Positions 49,501 to 62,379 of a stretch of DNA of 64,000 nt are shown one piece after another; position 1 is the stretch's first letter, and every line of letters starts with the position of its first letter. The stretch is taken from assembly GCA_949316495.1 (NCBI GenBank), contig OX439004.1, positions 15,102,536-15,166,535 on the forward strand. Direction: 5' to 3'. Position numbers and translations under genes: made by a program. Source of the stretch: Amphiduros pacificus. Taxonomy: Eukaryota > Annelida > Polychaeta > Phyllodocida > Hesionidae. Under the pieces are notes generated by a model. The model searched no databases. It saw only the letters and a list, made by a program, of their open reading frames with translations, and was not told the origin of the DNA.

Positions 49501-49912
49501 CCCTATCTGCTATACCATATACGCTGCATTTTTAGAGCGCTGCGATCGTATTTGACCCAATTCTTTGCACACGGCACATTCGGAAATGTTTGTTTGTGGC
49601 ATTGTTTGTGGCATTGTCACCTCTGCCTTTCATCTTTCCATCGTTGTTTTTATCAGTTTTGCCTCCGTAATGTTGACATAAATTACGTAGATTGCAATAT
49701 ACTTATATAGAGATTACACAACAAACAAGCAATAGCACTGACATTGACGTATCAATGTACGATTTCAGTCTGAAATTTCCCTCCCATTGCTGAAGCAAGG
49801 AGGGCGGAAGTTTACAATCCAACATCTTTCCCGTCATGCACTCCTCTCTCGCGCCAATCCCGTCATTTCTTCACGGACCAGCTAAAAATCTGGGAGAGCA
49901 GATAGCCAGAAT

Positions 49913-50900
49913 TCCTACTTCTCATCGTTACCTCATTGTGGTGCATTCCATCCTCACTTCCTACTTCTCAACTCTACCTCATTGTAGTGCATTATATCTT
50001 CACTTACTACTTCTCAACTTTACCTCATTGTGGTGCATTATATCTTCACTCACTACTTCTCAACTTTACCTCATTGTAGTGCATTCTATCTTCTCTCCCT
50101 ACTTCTCAACGTTACCTCATTGTGGTGCATTATATCTTCACTTCCTACTTCTCAACTCTACCTCATTGTAGTGCATTCTATCTTCTCTCCCTACTTCTCA
50201 ACGTTACCTCATTGTGGTGCATTATATCTTCACTTCCTACTTCTCAACTCTACCTCATTGTGGTGCATTATATCTTCACTCCCTACTTCTCAACGTTACC
50301 TCATTGTGGTGCATTATATCTTCACTTCCTACTTCTCAACTCTACCTCATTGTGGTGCATTATATCTTCACTCCCTACTTCTCAACTTTACCTCATTGTG
50401 GTGCATTATATCTTCACTCCCTACTTCTCAACTTTACCTCATTGTGGTGCATTATATCTTCACTCCCTACTTCTCAACTTTACCTCATTGTGGTGCATTA
50501 TATCTTCACTCCCTACTTCTCAACTTTACCTCATTGTGGTGCATTATATCTTCACTCCCTACTTCTCAACTTTACCTCATTGTGGTGCATTATATCTTCA
50601 CTCCCTACTTCTCAACTTTACCTCATTGTGGTGCATTATATCTCCACTCCCTACTTCTCAACTTTACCTCATTGTGGTGCATTATATGTTCACTCCCTAC
50701 TTCTCAACTTTACCTCATTGTGGTGCATTATATCTTCACTTCCTACTTCTCAACTTTACCTCATTGTGGTGCATTCCATCCTCACTTCCTACTTCTCAAC
50801 CTTACCTCATTGTGGTGCATTCTATCTTCTCTCCCTACTTCTCAACTTTACCTCATTGTGGTGCATTATATCCTCCTTCACTACTTTTCAACTTTACCTT
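49913..50900. repeat. 46-bp minisatellite, about 21 copies
   Basis: The unit starts CTACTTCTCAACTTTACCTC and ends ATTGTGGTGCATTATATCTT with CACTCC, 46 bases. The central copies are nearly identical; both edges are more diverged (CATTCCATCC, TTCTATCTTCTC). Period 46 shifts the frame each unit, yet three frames stay open across it, an effect of low stop-codon content. Confidence 0.95.
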
Positions 50901-51300
50901 TAGAGGAAGAAACATATTTTCGACATGTAAGAGTGGAATATAGAGCATAATTTAACGGAAGGAAGTGAAATTATCAAATATTATGATCCAATATAGACCA
51001 GTATATTGGTTGTCTTTTAGTCTTCCTTGCAGACAGAGGAGAATAAAGACCAGAGACATGAAGAGTCAATGAGACAGGTCTGTGGAAACAGACATCATGA
51101 CAAATATTATATATCTCTTAGCCCAAAGTAATATTCCCAATACCTGACAGCCATTATTTCACTTGAACTACTTTACCCATCGCTCTATTCTTTATATCAT
51201 CTGGTTTGCTGCCAAAAGCAGTTTTATCATTTTTGTGATTTTATTTTTGAACAGTTCCATTTTGATCTTTCTGAATAAGTATAATAACATCATCATTTGT
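50901..51300. other. Unannotated non-coding stretch
   Basis: Nothing recognised. Confidence 0.4.
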
Positions 51301-51302
51301 TA

Positions 51303-51303
51303 G

Positions 51304-51336
<33 letters not shown>

Positions 51337-51385
51337 TTTGTATCGCGCTGATACCAGTCAAGACTGTTCATAGCGCTAAGAGATG
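51303..51385 (-). mobile_element. 3' end of a retroposon with TTA tail
   Basis: On the minus strand the segment reads TATCAGCGCGATACAAATTT followed by a short TTA run (ten units). The same pattern (AGCGCTATACAAAT then TTA) is at 54980, and such ends are common in invertebrate LINE/SINE tails. No coding part remains. Confidence 0.5.
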
Positions 51386-53275
51386 TCCTTCATATGTTTC
51401 ATATTTTCATTATTCATCGCGTAGACATCTTTCTAAAATACCCTGTCCAGAACTCAAATACGTATAGAATATACCTGAAGGAAACCACTTAGGACAAGTA
51501 CTGGCCACTTTCACAAGGCTTTTTCCCCATTCTTTTTGCTTGTCGCCTCACGCTCCCTGTAGCTTTTAACTTAATGGTATAGCTGTGGCCATATCCCAAG
51601 GGCGGACCATTTGGAGCTCACGATGCAATGAAGGCTATTTTGTTCTCTGGGCCGTGCAGGGGGATGATTGACCCTTTCCCTGTCTTTCTGAATATCTGGT
51701 CGGAAATTTATTGTTTAAAAACTCACTACAACTTTTGCGACAGTTGGCATGATATATTCTATATTTGCATCGACATAACGAGATATGGTAAGATTAGGGA
51801 TCCAGGAATAATCCTAGATGAAAAGATTCTGAAAGGACAAGTGAAAAAAGGTGCAAGAATGGCTATTTCCATGTAGAGAAAAGACAACTGTTCAGTTCTT
51901 ACCACTGTATGCGTTTGTCTCCTTTACGCCCAACTATATGGAAACCCACTACTGAGGTAGTAGCAAAATTACAGAACTCTCTAAAGATTTGGAAAAACTA
52001 GAAAACATGGATATATCGTTGGTTCCCAATACATGCCAGAATAGATATTAAGATACTATTATTTACACAATACATGTGATATCATTTGATGCGAAAATAA
52101 TATTGAGAAGGCTGAAATAAAGGAAAGAATTCAAGGCTCGTTAATTTGTTAAAAAGAAATTGTTCAAAGGGTTGAAATTGAAAAATATTTGAACATTAAT
52201 CTTGTAAGAGTTACTTTTAGAGTGCAAAAGGCAACCATGGAACCATTTGTATGTATAACCTGCCAAATGCATTTTGGGGACAATTCTTCAAGCAGCAACT
52301 AAAGTAAATAGAATACCTTGTAAACCAACATACACCCTCTTACCAATAAATTAAAAAAACAACATATTCTTATTTTAACATGACTGATTGGGAACGTCAA
52401 TATATTATATATTATAAGAGAAAGTTCATCATTTGCTTTACTTCACAAATCGAGTCGAGTAATGAACAAACGTATTTAGTCTGATCTTACTGCATAGTAC
52501 ACAAACTTGGAGGTGGCCAACATTTGTAAAATCAGTAAATAAGTAATTCTTGCAAACCAACACGACGGCAATACCAATTAGACTAACGCCGTTTTACTAT
52601 TGCAAGAAAACAAAGTAGAGTTAAAGTTATAGCCTCGTTCCATGACTGAGAGGGCAAGAAAACAGGTCTTCTGACACCCACACTTGTTTCTGGCCCCCAT
52701 CAGAAGCGGTATGACACGAGAGGTCTTAACGCCTACATCCATCTTAAATATTGACTGCCAACCCACACATGGAACTGGATTGGGAGGCGAGTATACGCGG
52801 CAAATGGCGCGTGTCTGAGATCATCTGACAGGAAGTCATAAGCAGCTAATCTTCTAAAGTACAACATCCTCCTTAGTTTTGATATGAAGTCTCATGGACA
52901 AGACCCAAACCTGGGCCCAGAGTTTACACAAACTAGTGTTTTTTTCGTGAGCGGGGACGTGGTCAAATACACTGTATAAACAACGGCCATGTTGGCTTCT
53001 AATAGGACGTGTCACCACCTTAAGAAGCGTGACCATTGATAATAGCTTAAAATGTTGCCGTTTACGGGGATTATATTGCTTACACATGCAAATGCTTGGC
53101 ATAGTAATTGTAGTAATAATAATTTTAAGGCAACGCAGAGAAAGTTATATCCCTTAGTGTGTTTGCTCTGCTCAAGAAAGACTGATGTCTAATGTGCCAT
53201 GTAGACCTCAAATGAGACTGCCAGTGCAACTCGTTCAGCGTCTCACAAATGTGATCAAATTTCCTGATCTTCCCA
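51386..53275. other. Unannotated non-coding stretch
   Basis: Open frames below 85 codons only; no recognisable domain, RNA gene or repeat. Confidence 0.4.
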
Positions 53276-53276
53276 A

Positions 53277-53278
<2 letters not shown>

Positions 53279-53347
<69 letters not shown>
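53279..53347. repeat. TA microsatellite
   Basis: About 68 bases of TA. Confidence 0.97.
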
Positions 53348-53349
<2 letters not shown>

Positions 53350-54955
53350 TATATTAGAATACATGTTAAAGTCATGTACCACGCTATCCACTCTATAGAA
53401 AATTACCAATTTTCTATTCGTCAGAGTCTCGTGAGGGATATGAAGGAATTATTCTTTGTGACTTCTAGATCACGGTATTTTAAGACGCGAAATACCTGCC
53501 AGACAAATGTTAAAACTGATCCTTTAAATGGTGGCAAAGGATACAATTGTTAAAATGATACAAATGTGAAAAACTAATTATTTGAATGGCAAATGATACC
53601 ACTGTGTATTCTTTTTATTATGTATTATCGTCAGGAGAAATAAACATCCACAAAATATAATTATATTAACATATCTCAAGACATGTTGAAAAGATACTTC
53701 TAAGCCTTCCATTATTTCTGCGCATGCCCACTGAAGGGAGGAGAGAGTGGGAAAACAGGCATGGACCCTTTCTGTCTGAATAAGTAAATCAATTGAGAAC
53801 AAGTGTGCCATTGTAGTGGTCGATAAGAGGATTTATCTTCTGACATTGACTGGCAATGTACAGTGCATGATAATCCTGATCAATTCTAAACACAGGATTA
53901 GCTGAAATATCATTTGTGATATCAATTTGTCACTAAATCAATTTGCGAAATATCATTTTCCAACCCCATTGTTAAGCAGTCAAAGAGAGCTTTCTCCATT
54001 TATTGTTTCTCTCTTTCTACCTTTAACTGACACCCACATCAATACAAGAAAGAATAGCTCGCAGTCATATTAAGTTATGGTAATAATGTAAAAGCAACAG
54101 AATGACAATACTTAAATATCAGATGTATATTAGCGTTTTCTTTCTTGTTTCTCATTGAACAAAAATCATGAGTTATTTGTCATCAGAAATGACTTATAGT
54201 CTAAAGTAAAGTTGTATATAGTGGACTGCGTAAGACAGTGTACCAGGGCCGTGGTCACTTAAGCCATGTGGAGTAATATACAAGGAGTCCTGATTAGCCA
54301 TTGGTTACACGGATTAGGTAATTCTTGTAAACCCCAGACGGAAGTAGCCGTGGAAACTTTAGCACTGTACGATGGGAGCTCCCGGTAATGCCTTATATGT
54401 GCTATCCGTTTGTCCCAAGGGTCGTACAAAATTACTTACTATATACTCATAGGTGTATGTTATCCGCTTCCTGTCTGTGTTGTCCATTGGATAGTGTTAA
54501 TATAATATCCAAATATAGCAAGGTCATTTCTCTCCTCACAACTAATTGTATGTACATATTTGCTTTGGGTTCATCTAAAGTATCCTTAAAATGAATGTGC
54601 TGAAGTTTTGATATGAGTGCACCTGTCTTTGGCGGCTCTTAGCTGATGTGGTTCCTTTTGAATCTCAATGGCTGCAACTTGCTACAACGTAATGACGTCA
54701 GAACACTTTGATCATGATCGTTTACCCCTGGTCTTTATTTGGCTTATTGATTAACCATATAACGGCAATTTTCATGAAAAACGTCTATCCTGGCAGTTAC
54801 TTGAATTAAAGTGGGCTCGTCTGTTTTTGTCACAAGTGATATAGAGAGCAGGAAAAGGATTAAAATTATGGTGATTAGCTCTCTAAAACTCAAGATCTAT
54901 TTTCTTAATACAAGATTGTTTAGGGACAAATAATAGATATATTATTATACCATTT
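53350..54955. other. Unannotated non-coding stretch
   Basis: No exon, RNA gene or repeat recognised. Confidence 0.4.
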
Positions 54956-54969
54956 TGGCATGAGAGACG

Positions 54970-55370
<401 letters not shown>

Positions 55371-55429
55371 TCAGTATTTATTTCCCATGTGATAATTGAA
55401 CATATTTTAGGCCTCTGTCACACTACCAC

Positions 55430-55655
55430 AGTAGAGTTATAGCGCAAGTTTGTTAGCAACAGTTCCTGGCCATGCAGTGATTGAATTCATGATACAATTT
55501 CTCATATATTCCGGGACCAAAAACCTTAACCTTTGTCCTATAAATCTGAGACTGGGTGAGTTACCATGTCAAGGACCTGCAACATGGTAAATCAGGGACG
55601 CAGCATTATATCTTCTTTAAATAGGTCCCGTCATGAAATTACTGAAATAATATTA
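55430..55655 (+). mobile_element. SINE family A, plus orientation, head reduced
   Basis: AGAGTTATAGCGCAAG and TTAGCAACAGTTCCTGGCCATG represent the head without the B-box. The body (AATTCATGATACAATTTCTCAT, TGTCAAGGACCTGCAA, CGCAGCATTATATC) and tail (GTCATGAAATTACTGAAATAATATTAA) match 625-885. The 38-bp minisatellite starts directly after the tail. Confidence 0.75.
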
Positions 55656-57463
55656 ATAACCCTACCCCTTCCAAGACCATCCAGAAGTACTGACTACCCT
55701 ACCCCTTCCAAGACCATCCAGAAGTACTGACTACCATATCCCCTCCAAGACCATCCAGATGACTGACTACCCTATCCCTTCCAAGACCATCCAGAAGTAC
55801 TGACTACCCTTTCCCTTCCAAGACCATCCAGAAGTACTGACTACCCTATCTCTTCCAAGACCATCCAGAAGTACTGACAACCCTATACCCTCCAAGACCA
55901 TCCAGATGTACTGACTACCCTATCCCGTCCAAGACCATCCAGAAGTACTGACTACCCTATCCCATTCCAAGACCATCCAGAAGTACTGACTACCCTATCT
56001 CTTCCAAGACCATCCAGAAGTACTGACTACCCCATCCCTTCCAAGAGAGAACAGAAGTACTGACTACACTATCCTTTCCAAGACCATCCAGATGTACTGA
56101 CTACCCTATCCCTTCCAAGACCATCCAGAAGTACTGACTACCCTATCCCTTCCAAGACCATCCAGAAGTACTGACTACCCTATACCTTCCAAGACAGTCC
56201 AGAAGTACTGCCTACCCTATCCCGTCCAAGACCATCCAGAAGTACTTACTACCCTGTCCCTTCCAAGAGAGTACAGAAGTACAGACTACCCTATACCTTC
56301 CAAGACCATCCAGAAGTACTGACTACCCTGTCCCTTCCAAGAGAGTACAGAAGTACTGACTACCCTATCCCGTCCAAGACCATCCACAGGTACTGACTAC
56401 CCTATCCCTTCAAAGACCATCCAGAAGAACTGACTACCCTATCCCTTCCAAGACCACCCAGAAGTACTGACTACCCTGTCCCTTCCGAGAGAGTACAGAA
56501 GTACTGACTACCCTATCCCTTCCAAGACCATCCAGAAGTACTGACTACCCTATCCCTTACAAGACCATCCAGAAGAACTGACTACCCTATCCCTTCCAAG
56601 ACCATCCAGATGTACTGACTACCCTATCCCTTCCAAGAGAGTACAAAAGTACTGACTACCCTACCCCTTACAAGACCATCCAGAAGTACTGACTACCCTA
56701 TCCCTTCCAAGACAGTCCAGAAGTACTGACTACCCTATCCCTTCCAAGACCATCCAGAAGTACTGACTACCCTATCTCTTCCAAGACCATCCAGATGTAC
56801 TGACTACCCTATCTCTTCCAAGACCATCCAGAAGTACTTACTACCATATCCCTTCCAAGACAGTCCAGAAGTACTGACTACCCTATCCCTTCCAAGGCCA
56901 TCTAGAAGTACTGACTACCCCATCCCTTCCAAGGCCATCCAGAAGTATTGACTACCCCATCCCTTCCAAGGCCATCCAGAAGTACTGACTACCCCATCCC
57001 TTCCAAGGCCATCCAGAAGTATTGACTACCCCATCCCTTCCAAGGCCATCCAGAAGTATTGACTACCCCATCCCTTCCAAGGCCATCCAGAAGTACTGAC
57101 TACCCCATCCCTTCCAAGGCCATCCAGAAGTATTGACTACCCCATCCCTTCCAAGGCCATCCAGAAGTACTGACTACCCTATACCTTCCAAGACAGTCCA
57201 GAAGTACTGACTACCCTATCCCTTCCAAGACCATCCAAAAGTACTGACTACCCTATACCTTCCAAGACAGTCCAGAAGTACTGACTACCCTATCCCTTCC
57301 AAGACCACCTAGAGGTACCGACTACCCTACCCCTTCCAAGACCACCCAGAAGTACTGACTACCCTATCCCTTCCAAGACCACCCAGAAGTACTGACTACC
57401 CTATCCCTTCCAAGACCACCCAGAAGTACTGACTACCCTATTCCTTCCAAGGCAGTCCTAGAG
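55656..57463. repeat. 38-bp minisatellite, about 47 copies
   Basis: The unit starts CCAAGACCATCCAGAAGTAC and ends TGACTACCCTATCCCTT with C, 38 bases. Variants include GAGAGTACAG, GACAGTCCAG, GGCCATCCAG and GACCACCCAG. Similar variants are clustered (GGCCATCC at 56895-57150), showing local spread. No long open frame. Confidence 0.95.
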
Positions 57464-57694
57464 AACATCTTTTCCCTCCATGTGAGTTTCATGACTTTTC
57501 GTAAATATCAAAGATATGCGAGTCTTAAATGTCTTGTTTTGTTTCTTTATATTTCATTTAGTATCGTTTCCTATCTGACAAATCCATATAATTATGATGC
57601 GAGATTATATACTTGTGTTCTTCCATTGTTTGAACATGTGTATTTCCTGGATGATTAATGCTGTCTACCAAGCATAGTGATCTCTTATGGTCAT

Positions 57695-57775
57695 TCATTA
57701 AGGTAATCATTTAAGGTCATCCATTAAGGTCATCCATTAAGGTCATCCATTAAGGTCATCTGTTGTTGTCATCTG
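57695..57775. repeat. 13-bp short tandem repeat
   Basis: GGTCATCCATTAA is repeated about four times with decayed edges (GGTCATTCATTAA, GGTAATCATTTAA). Confidence 0.85.
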
Positions 57776-57779
57776 TCAG

Positions 57780-58870
57780 GGTAATTTGCTATAGTCATCT
57801 TCTCGAGGTTCTAGTCGTGTACTTTGTGCATTACTATTCATGGGAAACCGCTGTCTTCTAAACTTTTCTGACAAGTTCTGGAGACACTTAAATTAGTCCC
57901 ACTTCTTGATATACATTCAAGCCAACATGACCTGCTGCTTTCCACACTTGGTGGATAGAGTGGCATATGACCTTAACACTTCTTATGTTTTTTCACATAA
58001 AGTCTATATCCCAATTTCTTATACATTTTTTCAATAGGTTAGTTTTCAGGACTGAGATACCATGTTCATAGTAATATTACGGTTAGTTTTGAGAAAACGT
58101 TTAATACATATTAAGTGTTTTTCCCTTCAGAGAACTCGAGCACATTTTCAACTTACATTTGGCCATCCTGATTTCAGTTTTAAGTGAATTCATTAAGTAC
58201 ATCAACAACTAGTTCCCTTTGAGGCCCAATATCTCATCTAACTACTTTTGATGTGGCAGGTAAAGATAAAGGTGGTACAGTACAACTTCCTGGCAGGACA
58301 GTTACCATTAACTTCTGAAGATTAAAAACAACTTTTTAATGCATCTGAATTAACTGTTGTAAAATCTTAAAGATTGTAATTAGCTAAAATTAGCGTTGTT
58401 TTACTATGTTATGGGACCGTCTTTTTTATATTTGTTTGGCTTACTCATGAGATATCTCTTGAAATCACCTGCAAAATTCAAAATGCGTCAGCTCAGAATT
58501 ATGTTACTGATAATGTAAAGTTATAATATAGTCTAGGTTATAACATATATTGAATATTGCTGTAAGAGCTGTATACAAAAATGTTTGAAAATCAGAACAA
58601 GTCGGCATTGGTGAACCAGTTCTTTATTCATGGTTTGACATTTATTTACCTATATGAGCCTAACCCCTGTCAGCAGTGGATATATCTCCATTTAACAATA
58701 ATGCAACTTACATTAATTATCCAAACTTGCTTAACGTTTCTGAACTACCTTGGTATCAATTGTTACCACTACATTAACGCATTAAGTTCCTCACGGCCCT
58801 TATTTGGTCTTGATATAGACATTCTTGTATCATATAATGTGATTTTATTTCACGATTGAACGTCTTTTTC
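57780..58870. other. Presumed intronic sequence
   Basis: No feature recognised before the exon at 58880. The polypyrimidine tract CTTTTTCCCTTTTCAG ends at 58879. Confidence 0.4.
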
Positions 58871-58879
58871 CCTTTTCAG

Positions 58880-58958
58880 AGGACGATGAGTATTGTGAGA
58901 TCTGAAGAGGAGTGCTTGGAATCATTGGGTCCTGCAGCCTTCATGCCTGACGATAGAG
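58880..58958 (+). CDS. Internal exon of an unidentified gene
   Basis: A strong acceptor (CTTTTTCCCTTTTCAG) and a perfect donor (AGAG/GTAAGT) bracket 79 bases. Only one of the three frames is open: RTMSIVRSEEECLESLGPAA followed by FMPDDR and a split G codon. That frame needs a phase 0 start and ends in phase 1. The 17152-17271 exon ends in phase 0, so a join is possible and would give a small secreted precursor, but the distance is 41.6 kb. No later exon was found within the window. The protein is not recognised. Confidence 0.45.
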
Positions 58959-58969
58959 GTAAGTATATG

Positions 58970-59350
58970 AGTAGATGTCTGACCGTGTGATGTCATATCT
59001 GACCGTGTGATGTCATATCTGACCATAAGATCTCATATCTTACCGTGTGATGTCATATCTGACCATATGATGTCATATCTTATCGTGTGATGTCATATCT
59101 GACCATATGATGTCATATCTGACCATATGATGTCATATCTGACCATAAGATGTCATATCTGACCATAAGATGTCATATCTGACCATAAGATCTCATATCT
59201 TATTATGTGATATCATATCTTATTATGTGATGTCATATCTGACCATAAGATGTCATATCTGACCATAATATGTCATATATTATCGTGTGATGTCATATCT
59301 GACCATATGATGTCATATCTGACCATATGATGTCGTATCTGACCATAATG
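58970..59350. repeat. 20-bp minisatellite, about 19 copies
   Basis: The unit TGTCATATCTGACCATAAGA (20 bases) has variants CCGTGTGA, CCATATGA and TTATGTGA. It begins twelve bases after the exon donor at 58958. Confidence 0.93.
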
Positions 59351-59660
59351 ATATTTAAGTGAATGTCATATCTGATGAAAGAGGTAAGAAAATTTCATAT
59401 CTGACCTTATGGGTGTGACCTTATAGGTGTGTAGATTTTATATCCAACAATCTATAGGGTAAGTAAATGTCATATCGTAAATATTGCATTGGAAGACAAG
59501 GGTAAGTGGATATCATATCTGAGTTGGGAAATTCGACGTCATATCAAATGAAAAGGGACGTGGACGTTATATCTGATGGCAGAGGTAAGTCCGTGTCACA
59601 TCTAGCGACGAGTGCAGTCATGTCCGACGATAAAGGGATGTCATGTTTGTTAATACGGGT
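59351..59660. repeat. Decayed repeat carrying GTAAGT-like motifs
   Basis: CATATCTGA phrases continue irregularly, now combined with AGAGGTAAG, AGGGTAAGTAAATG, AAGGGTAAGTGGAT and CAGAGGTAAGTCC. These look like the donor end of the 58880-58958 exon (GACGATAGAGGTAAGT). They appear to be part of the older repeat unit. Confidence 0.6.
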
Positions 59661-60139
59661 AGGCAGCATGAATGGTGATATTATCACAATACACGTAAAA
59701 TACTTATATTTGGAATATGTCTGCATTTTGGGGTTTATTACAAATACAGACTTAGTGACACTGAAAATTTAATTCCCCGTAATTGTAAACATCGTGACGT
59801 GCTAATTCCTAAAGAGAAAATATCAAACTTTGAGACGAAGATATTTGGTATTGGACCAGCATTGAAGACGATCATGTTGAAAAGGGTAGTCTCGCGAGTA
59901 CATTTATAGGTATGTCGGATGTGGCCAAAACATTTGTGATAGTGGTAGCCAAGCGATGAAAGCACTAAAACATGGTCGGTTACAGTTGGTCGTACTAGTG
60001 GCGAAGAAGGGTCACATACCCAAATTCTTTTATCTGCTAAGGAGATAGATTCGTCAAGAAATGTTTCAAAATCTCTTAAAAGGGCTTGGTGATATGTGAC
60101 ATTCATAATACAGTGTCAGTCATAGATGTCAAGTACGTG

Positions 60140-60212
60140 TGACATTGTATGGTACGACATGACATCTTATGGTCAGATATGACATCACATAATAAGATAT
60201 GACATGGTTTTA
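60140..60212. repeat. Inverted fragment of the 20-bp repeat
   Basis: TTATGGTCAGATATGACATC followed by ACATAATAAGATATGACAT is the reverse complement of units in 59200-59260. Confidence 0.8.
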
Positions 60213-60362
60213 CACAGATTTTCCTGCCCAGTTTTTTGCCCTTCTCCATGAATTGCTTAGATGAAATATATGAAATATAACCCTTCGTTCACATCTCATT
60301 GTATCTCATTATATATCTTATTTCACATCTCATTGTATGCCAATTTTGAACATTATATGAAC

Positions 60363-60418
60363 ATTACATATCTATATATCTATATATATCTATATATCTA
60401 TATATATCTATATATGAA
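60363..60418. repeat. TATATC short repeat
   Basis: About nine units of TATATC or TATC mixed with TA. Confidence 0.9.
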
Positions 60419-60419
60419 A

Positions 60420-62375
60420 TGCGAATAATAATCACGACAGTCTGGCTGTTATATTTGTTATTAACGTTTGGAGGTGGGAGTCGTGATGCAGAGCTGGGAC
60501 TCTGGCAAACATCCTGTCTTGTGATCGACTCCGACATAATAGGGGATTCTGTTCCATAAAATCTCATACTTTACATTTCAAAATAAGATTGGCATATTAC
60601 GTGAATACATTATTTATAAAATAACATATTTCAAAAGATGTCAAATAGAGAAGGACATAAAGAAATCAAAATCGGATGACATGGCAAAAAGAATGTCCTT
60701 CCTGACATATTTCCTTTATCCCAATATCCATTTTTTCTAATGGTGCCTTCATTCGCATTGTCCAAGTCATGACCTTTTCATAATCATGACCCTTTCCACC
60801 TCATATAGTCCCTTCCCCATTAAAGGTACCTTCATACTTATTCGTACTTGTGTGTGTTTTTTATTCTTATATATTTCTCATCTCTTATTATTTCTACAAC
60901 TGAATGACAAAACAAACAAAAAGCTCCACACAGATATGGACTTATCTTCCATCGTAATTCTTCATCCCCCTATTTCCTGTCTATTCAAATGGAGACTTAT
61001 GATGGAAATACGACAGAACTCAGACGCTGCAATGTTACAGAAGGGCAGATTGGCATTAAGATAGTTTTCATTATAGAAATGAGACACTTTTTTAACCGTC
61101 AATTTTGGGTGACTTTTGTTGCTCTGGTATATTACATCTATGTATACATTGATATAAAGAACCAAAGGCGGTGGCCTCTTCCATCACATAATGAACCTCT
61201 CCGCGCCTTGTTATAATGCTCCGCGTGTCAGGAGGCCATGTCACAAAGGAAGTATCTGTGTCGCTCTGTGATCACAGCATCTGGGGATTGACTAAGCACT
61301 TCCGGGGATTGACTAACCACTTCCGGGCGGGGATGACATGAGACTGGACATGCATGAGCAAACAAATCCATTATAACACACAAATACATGTTGTTTTGAG
61401 TTGTTTTTTTATCAAATACGTGAACTATTTTTTCTAGGTTTGGTATTGGTTGATTTTATATGACATCATGCAGTCCAACACGTTGTGATGTATGTAAACA
61501 CACGAGTTATTTAGTTTTATATAGGAAATACCTTTAAAACAGCGTCTATAAAATACTGCTTTCTATGATTCATCAAACAGGATGTTTGTGTCTATTTGGA
61601 AACACTATATTAATGTTTTTGTGAACGCTTTCTGTGAAACACTATAATGAGTTTATAATGAAACCCAATATTATGTTTAGTGCGTTGGATTGTCTCACTG
61701 AAATGTAATCACTGTTTATATAAAACATTCAGTATTTTATTTCACCCTTTGTCTATTAGTATCTGCAATTATAAAAAGGGAATGATCAAATTTCTATAAT
61801 TAACATTATTTTCTTAAGAACTTCATAACTTACCTATTCCTATGTCATTCATTCTTTGCTATGAAGGCATGAGGCTCACGTAAAGCAAATTTGGCTTTGA
61901 AGAAAAATATACTTTAAAAGATAATAAACAAATATGAACATACCTTATTCGTGGAATATTATCAAGAATTGGGCATTTACTCCATGATAATGACATCCAA
62001 GTTATTATACTCGTTTTGTTTCAGTGTTTTGTTTAAAGCATTCATGAAACCATATAGGTCACAAGCAATTTGACAAAGGTTTGAGGTGCTCAAATGATTC
62101 GTGGCCATGAAACTGTGATACAAACATGCTATCTCAGTAAAATCAACCAAATTACACTGACAATGGTCACTGTATTTTGCTGAAAGTGCCAAGTACTACC
62201 TGTACTCTTTTGAACACCAGGTGGCCACATGTATACAATCATGTGACCTCTATTGTGGTCTGTAAAGGTGTTAGGCCTAGACCATTGGACAAACATTAAT
62301 AAACAAACAGGGCTCTGTAAGCCAAATCACTCCATTGTCCCAATCTAAATGTGCCCCACTGTTAGCACGACTTTA
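60420..62375. other. Unannotated non-coding stretch
   Basis: No exon recognised. GACTAAGCACTTCCGGGGAT with its near copy GACTAACCACTTCCGGGCGG (about 61289-61325) is a small direct repeat. Confidence 0.4.
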
Positions 62376-62379
62376 CTTA

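Noticed and set aside
49836-50950. Three open plus-strand frames of 229 to 306 codons
   Set aside because: 46-bp minisatellite; all three registers are open because the unit lacks stops in them.
59738-60106. 122-codon minus-strand open frame
   Set aside because: No domain recognised; one end lies in decayed repeat sequence and no splice or start support was found.
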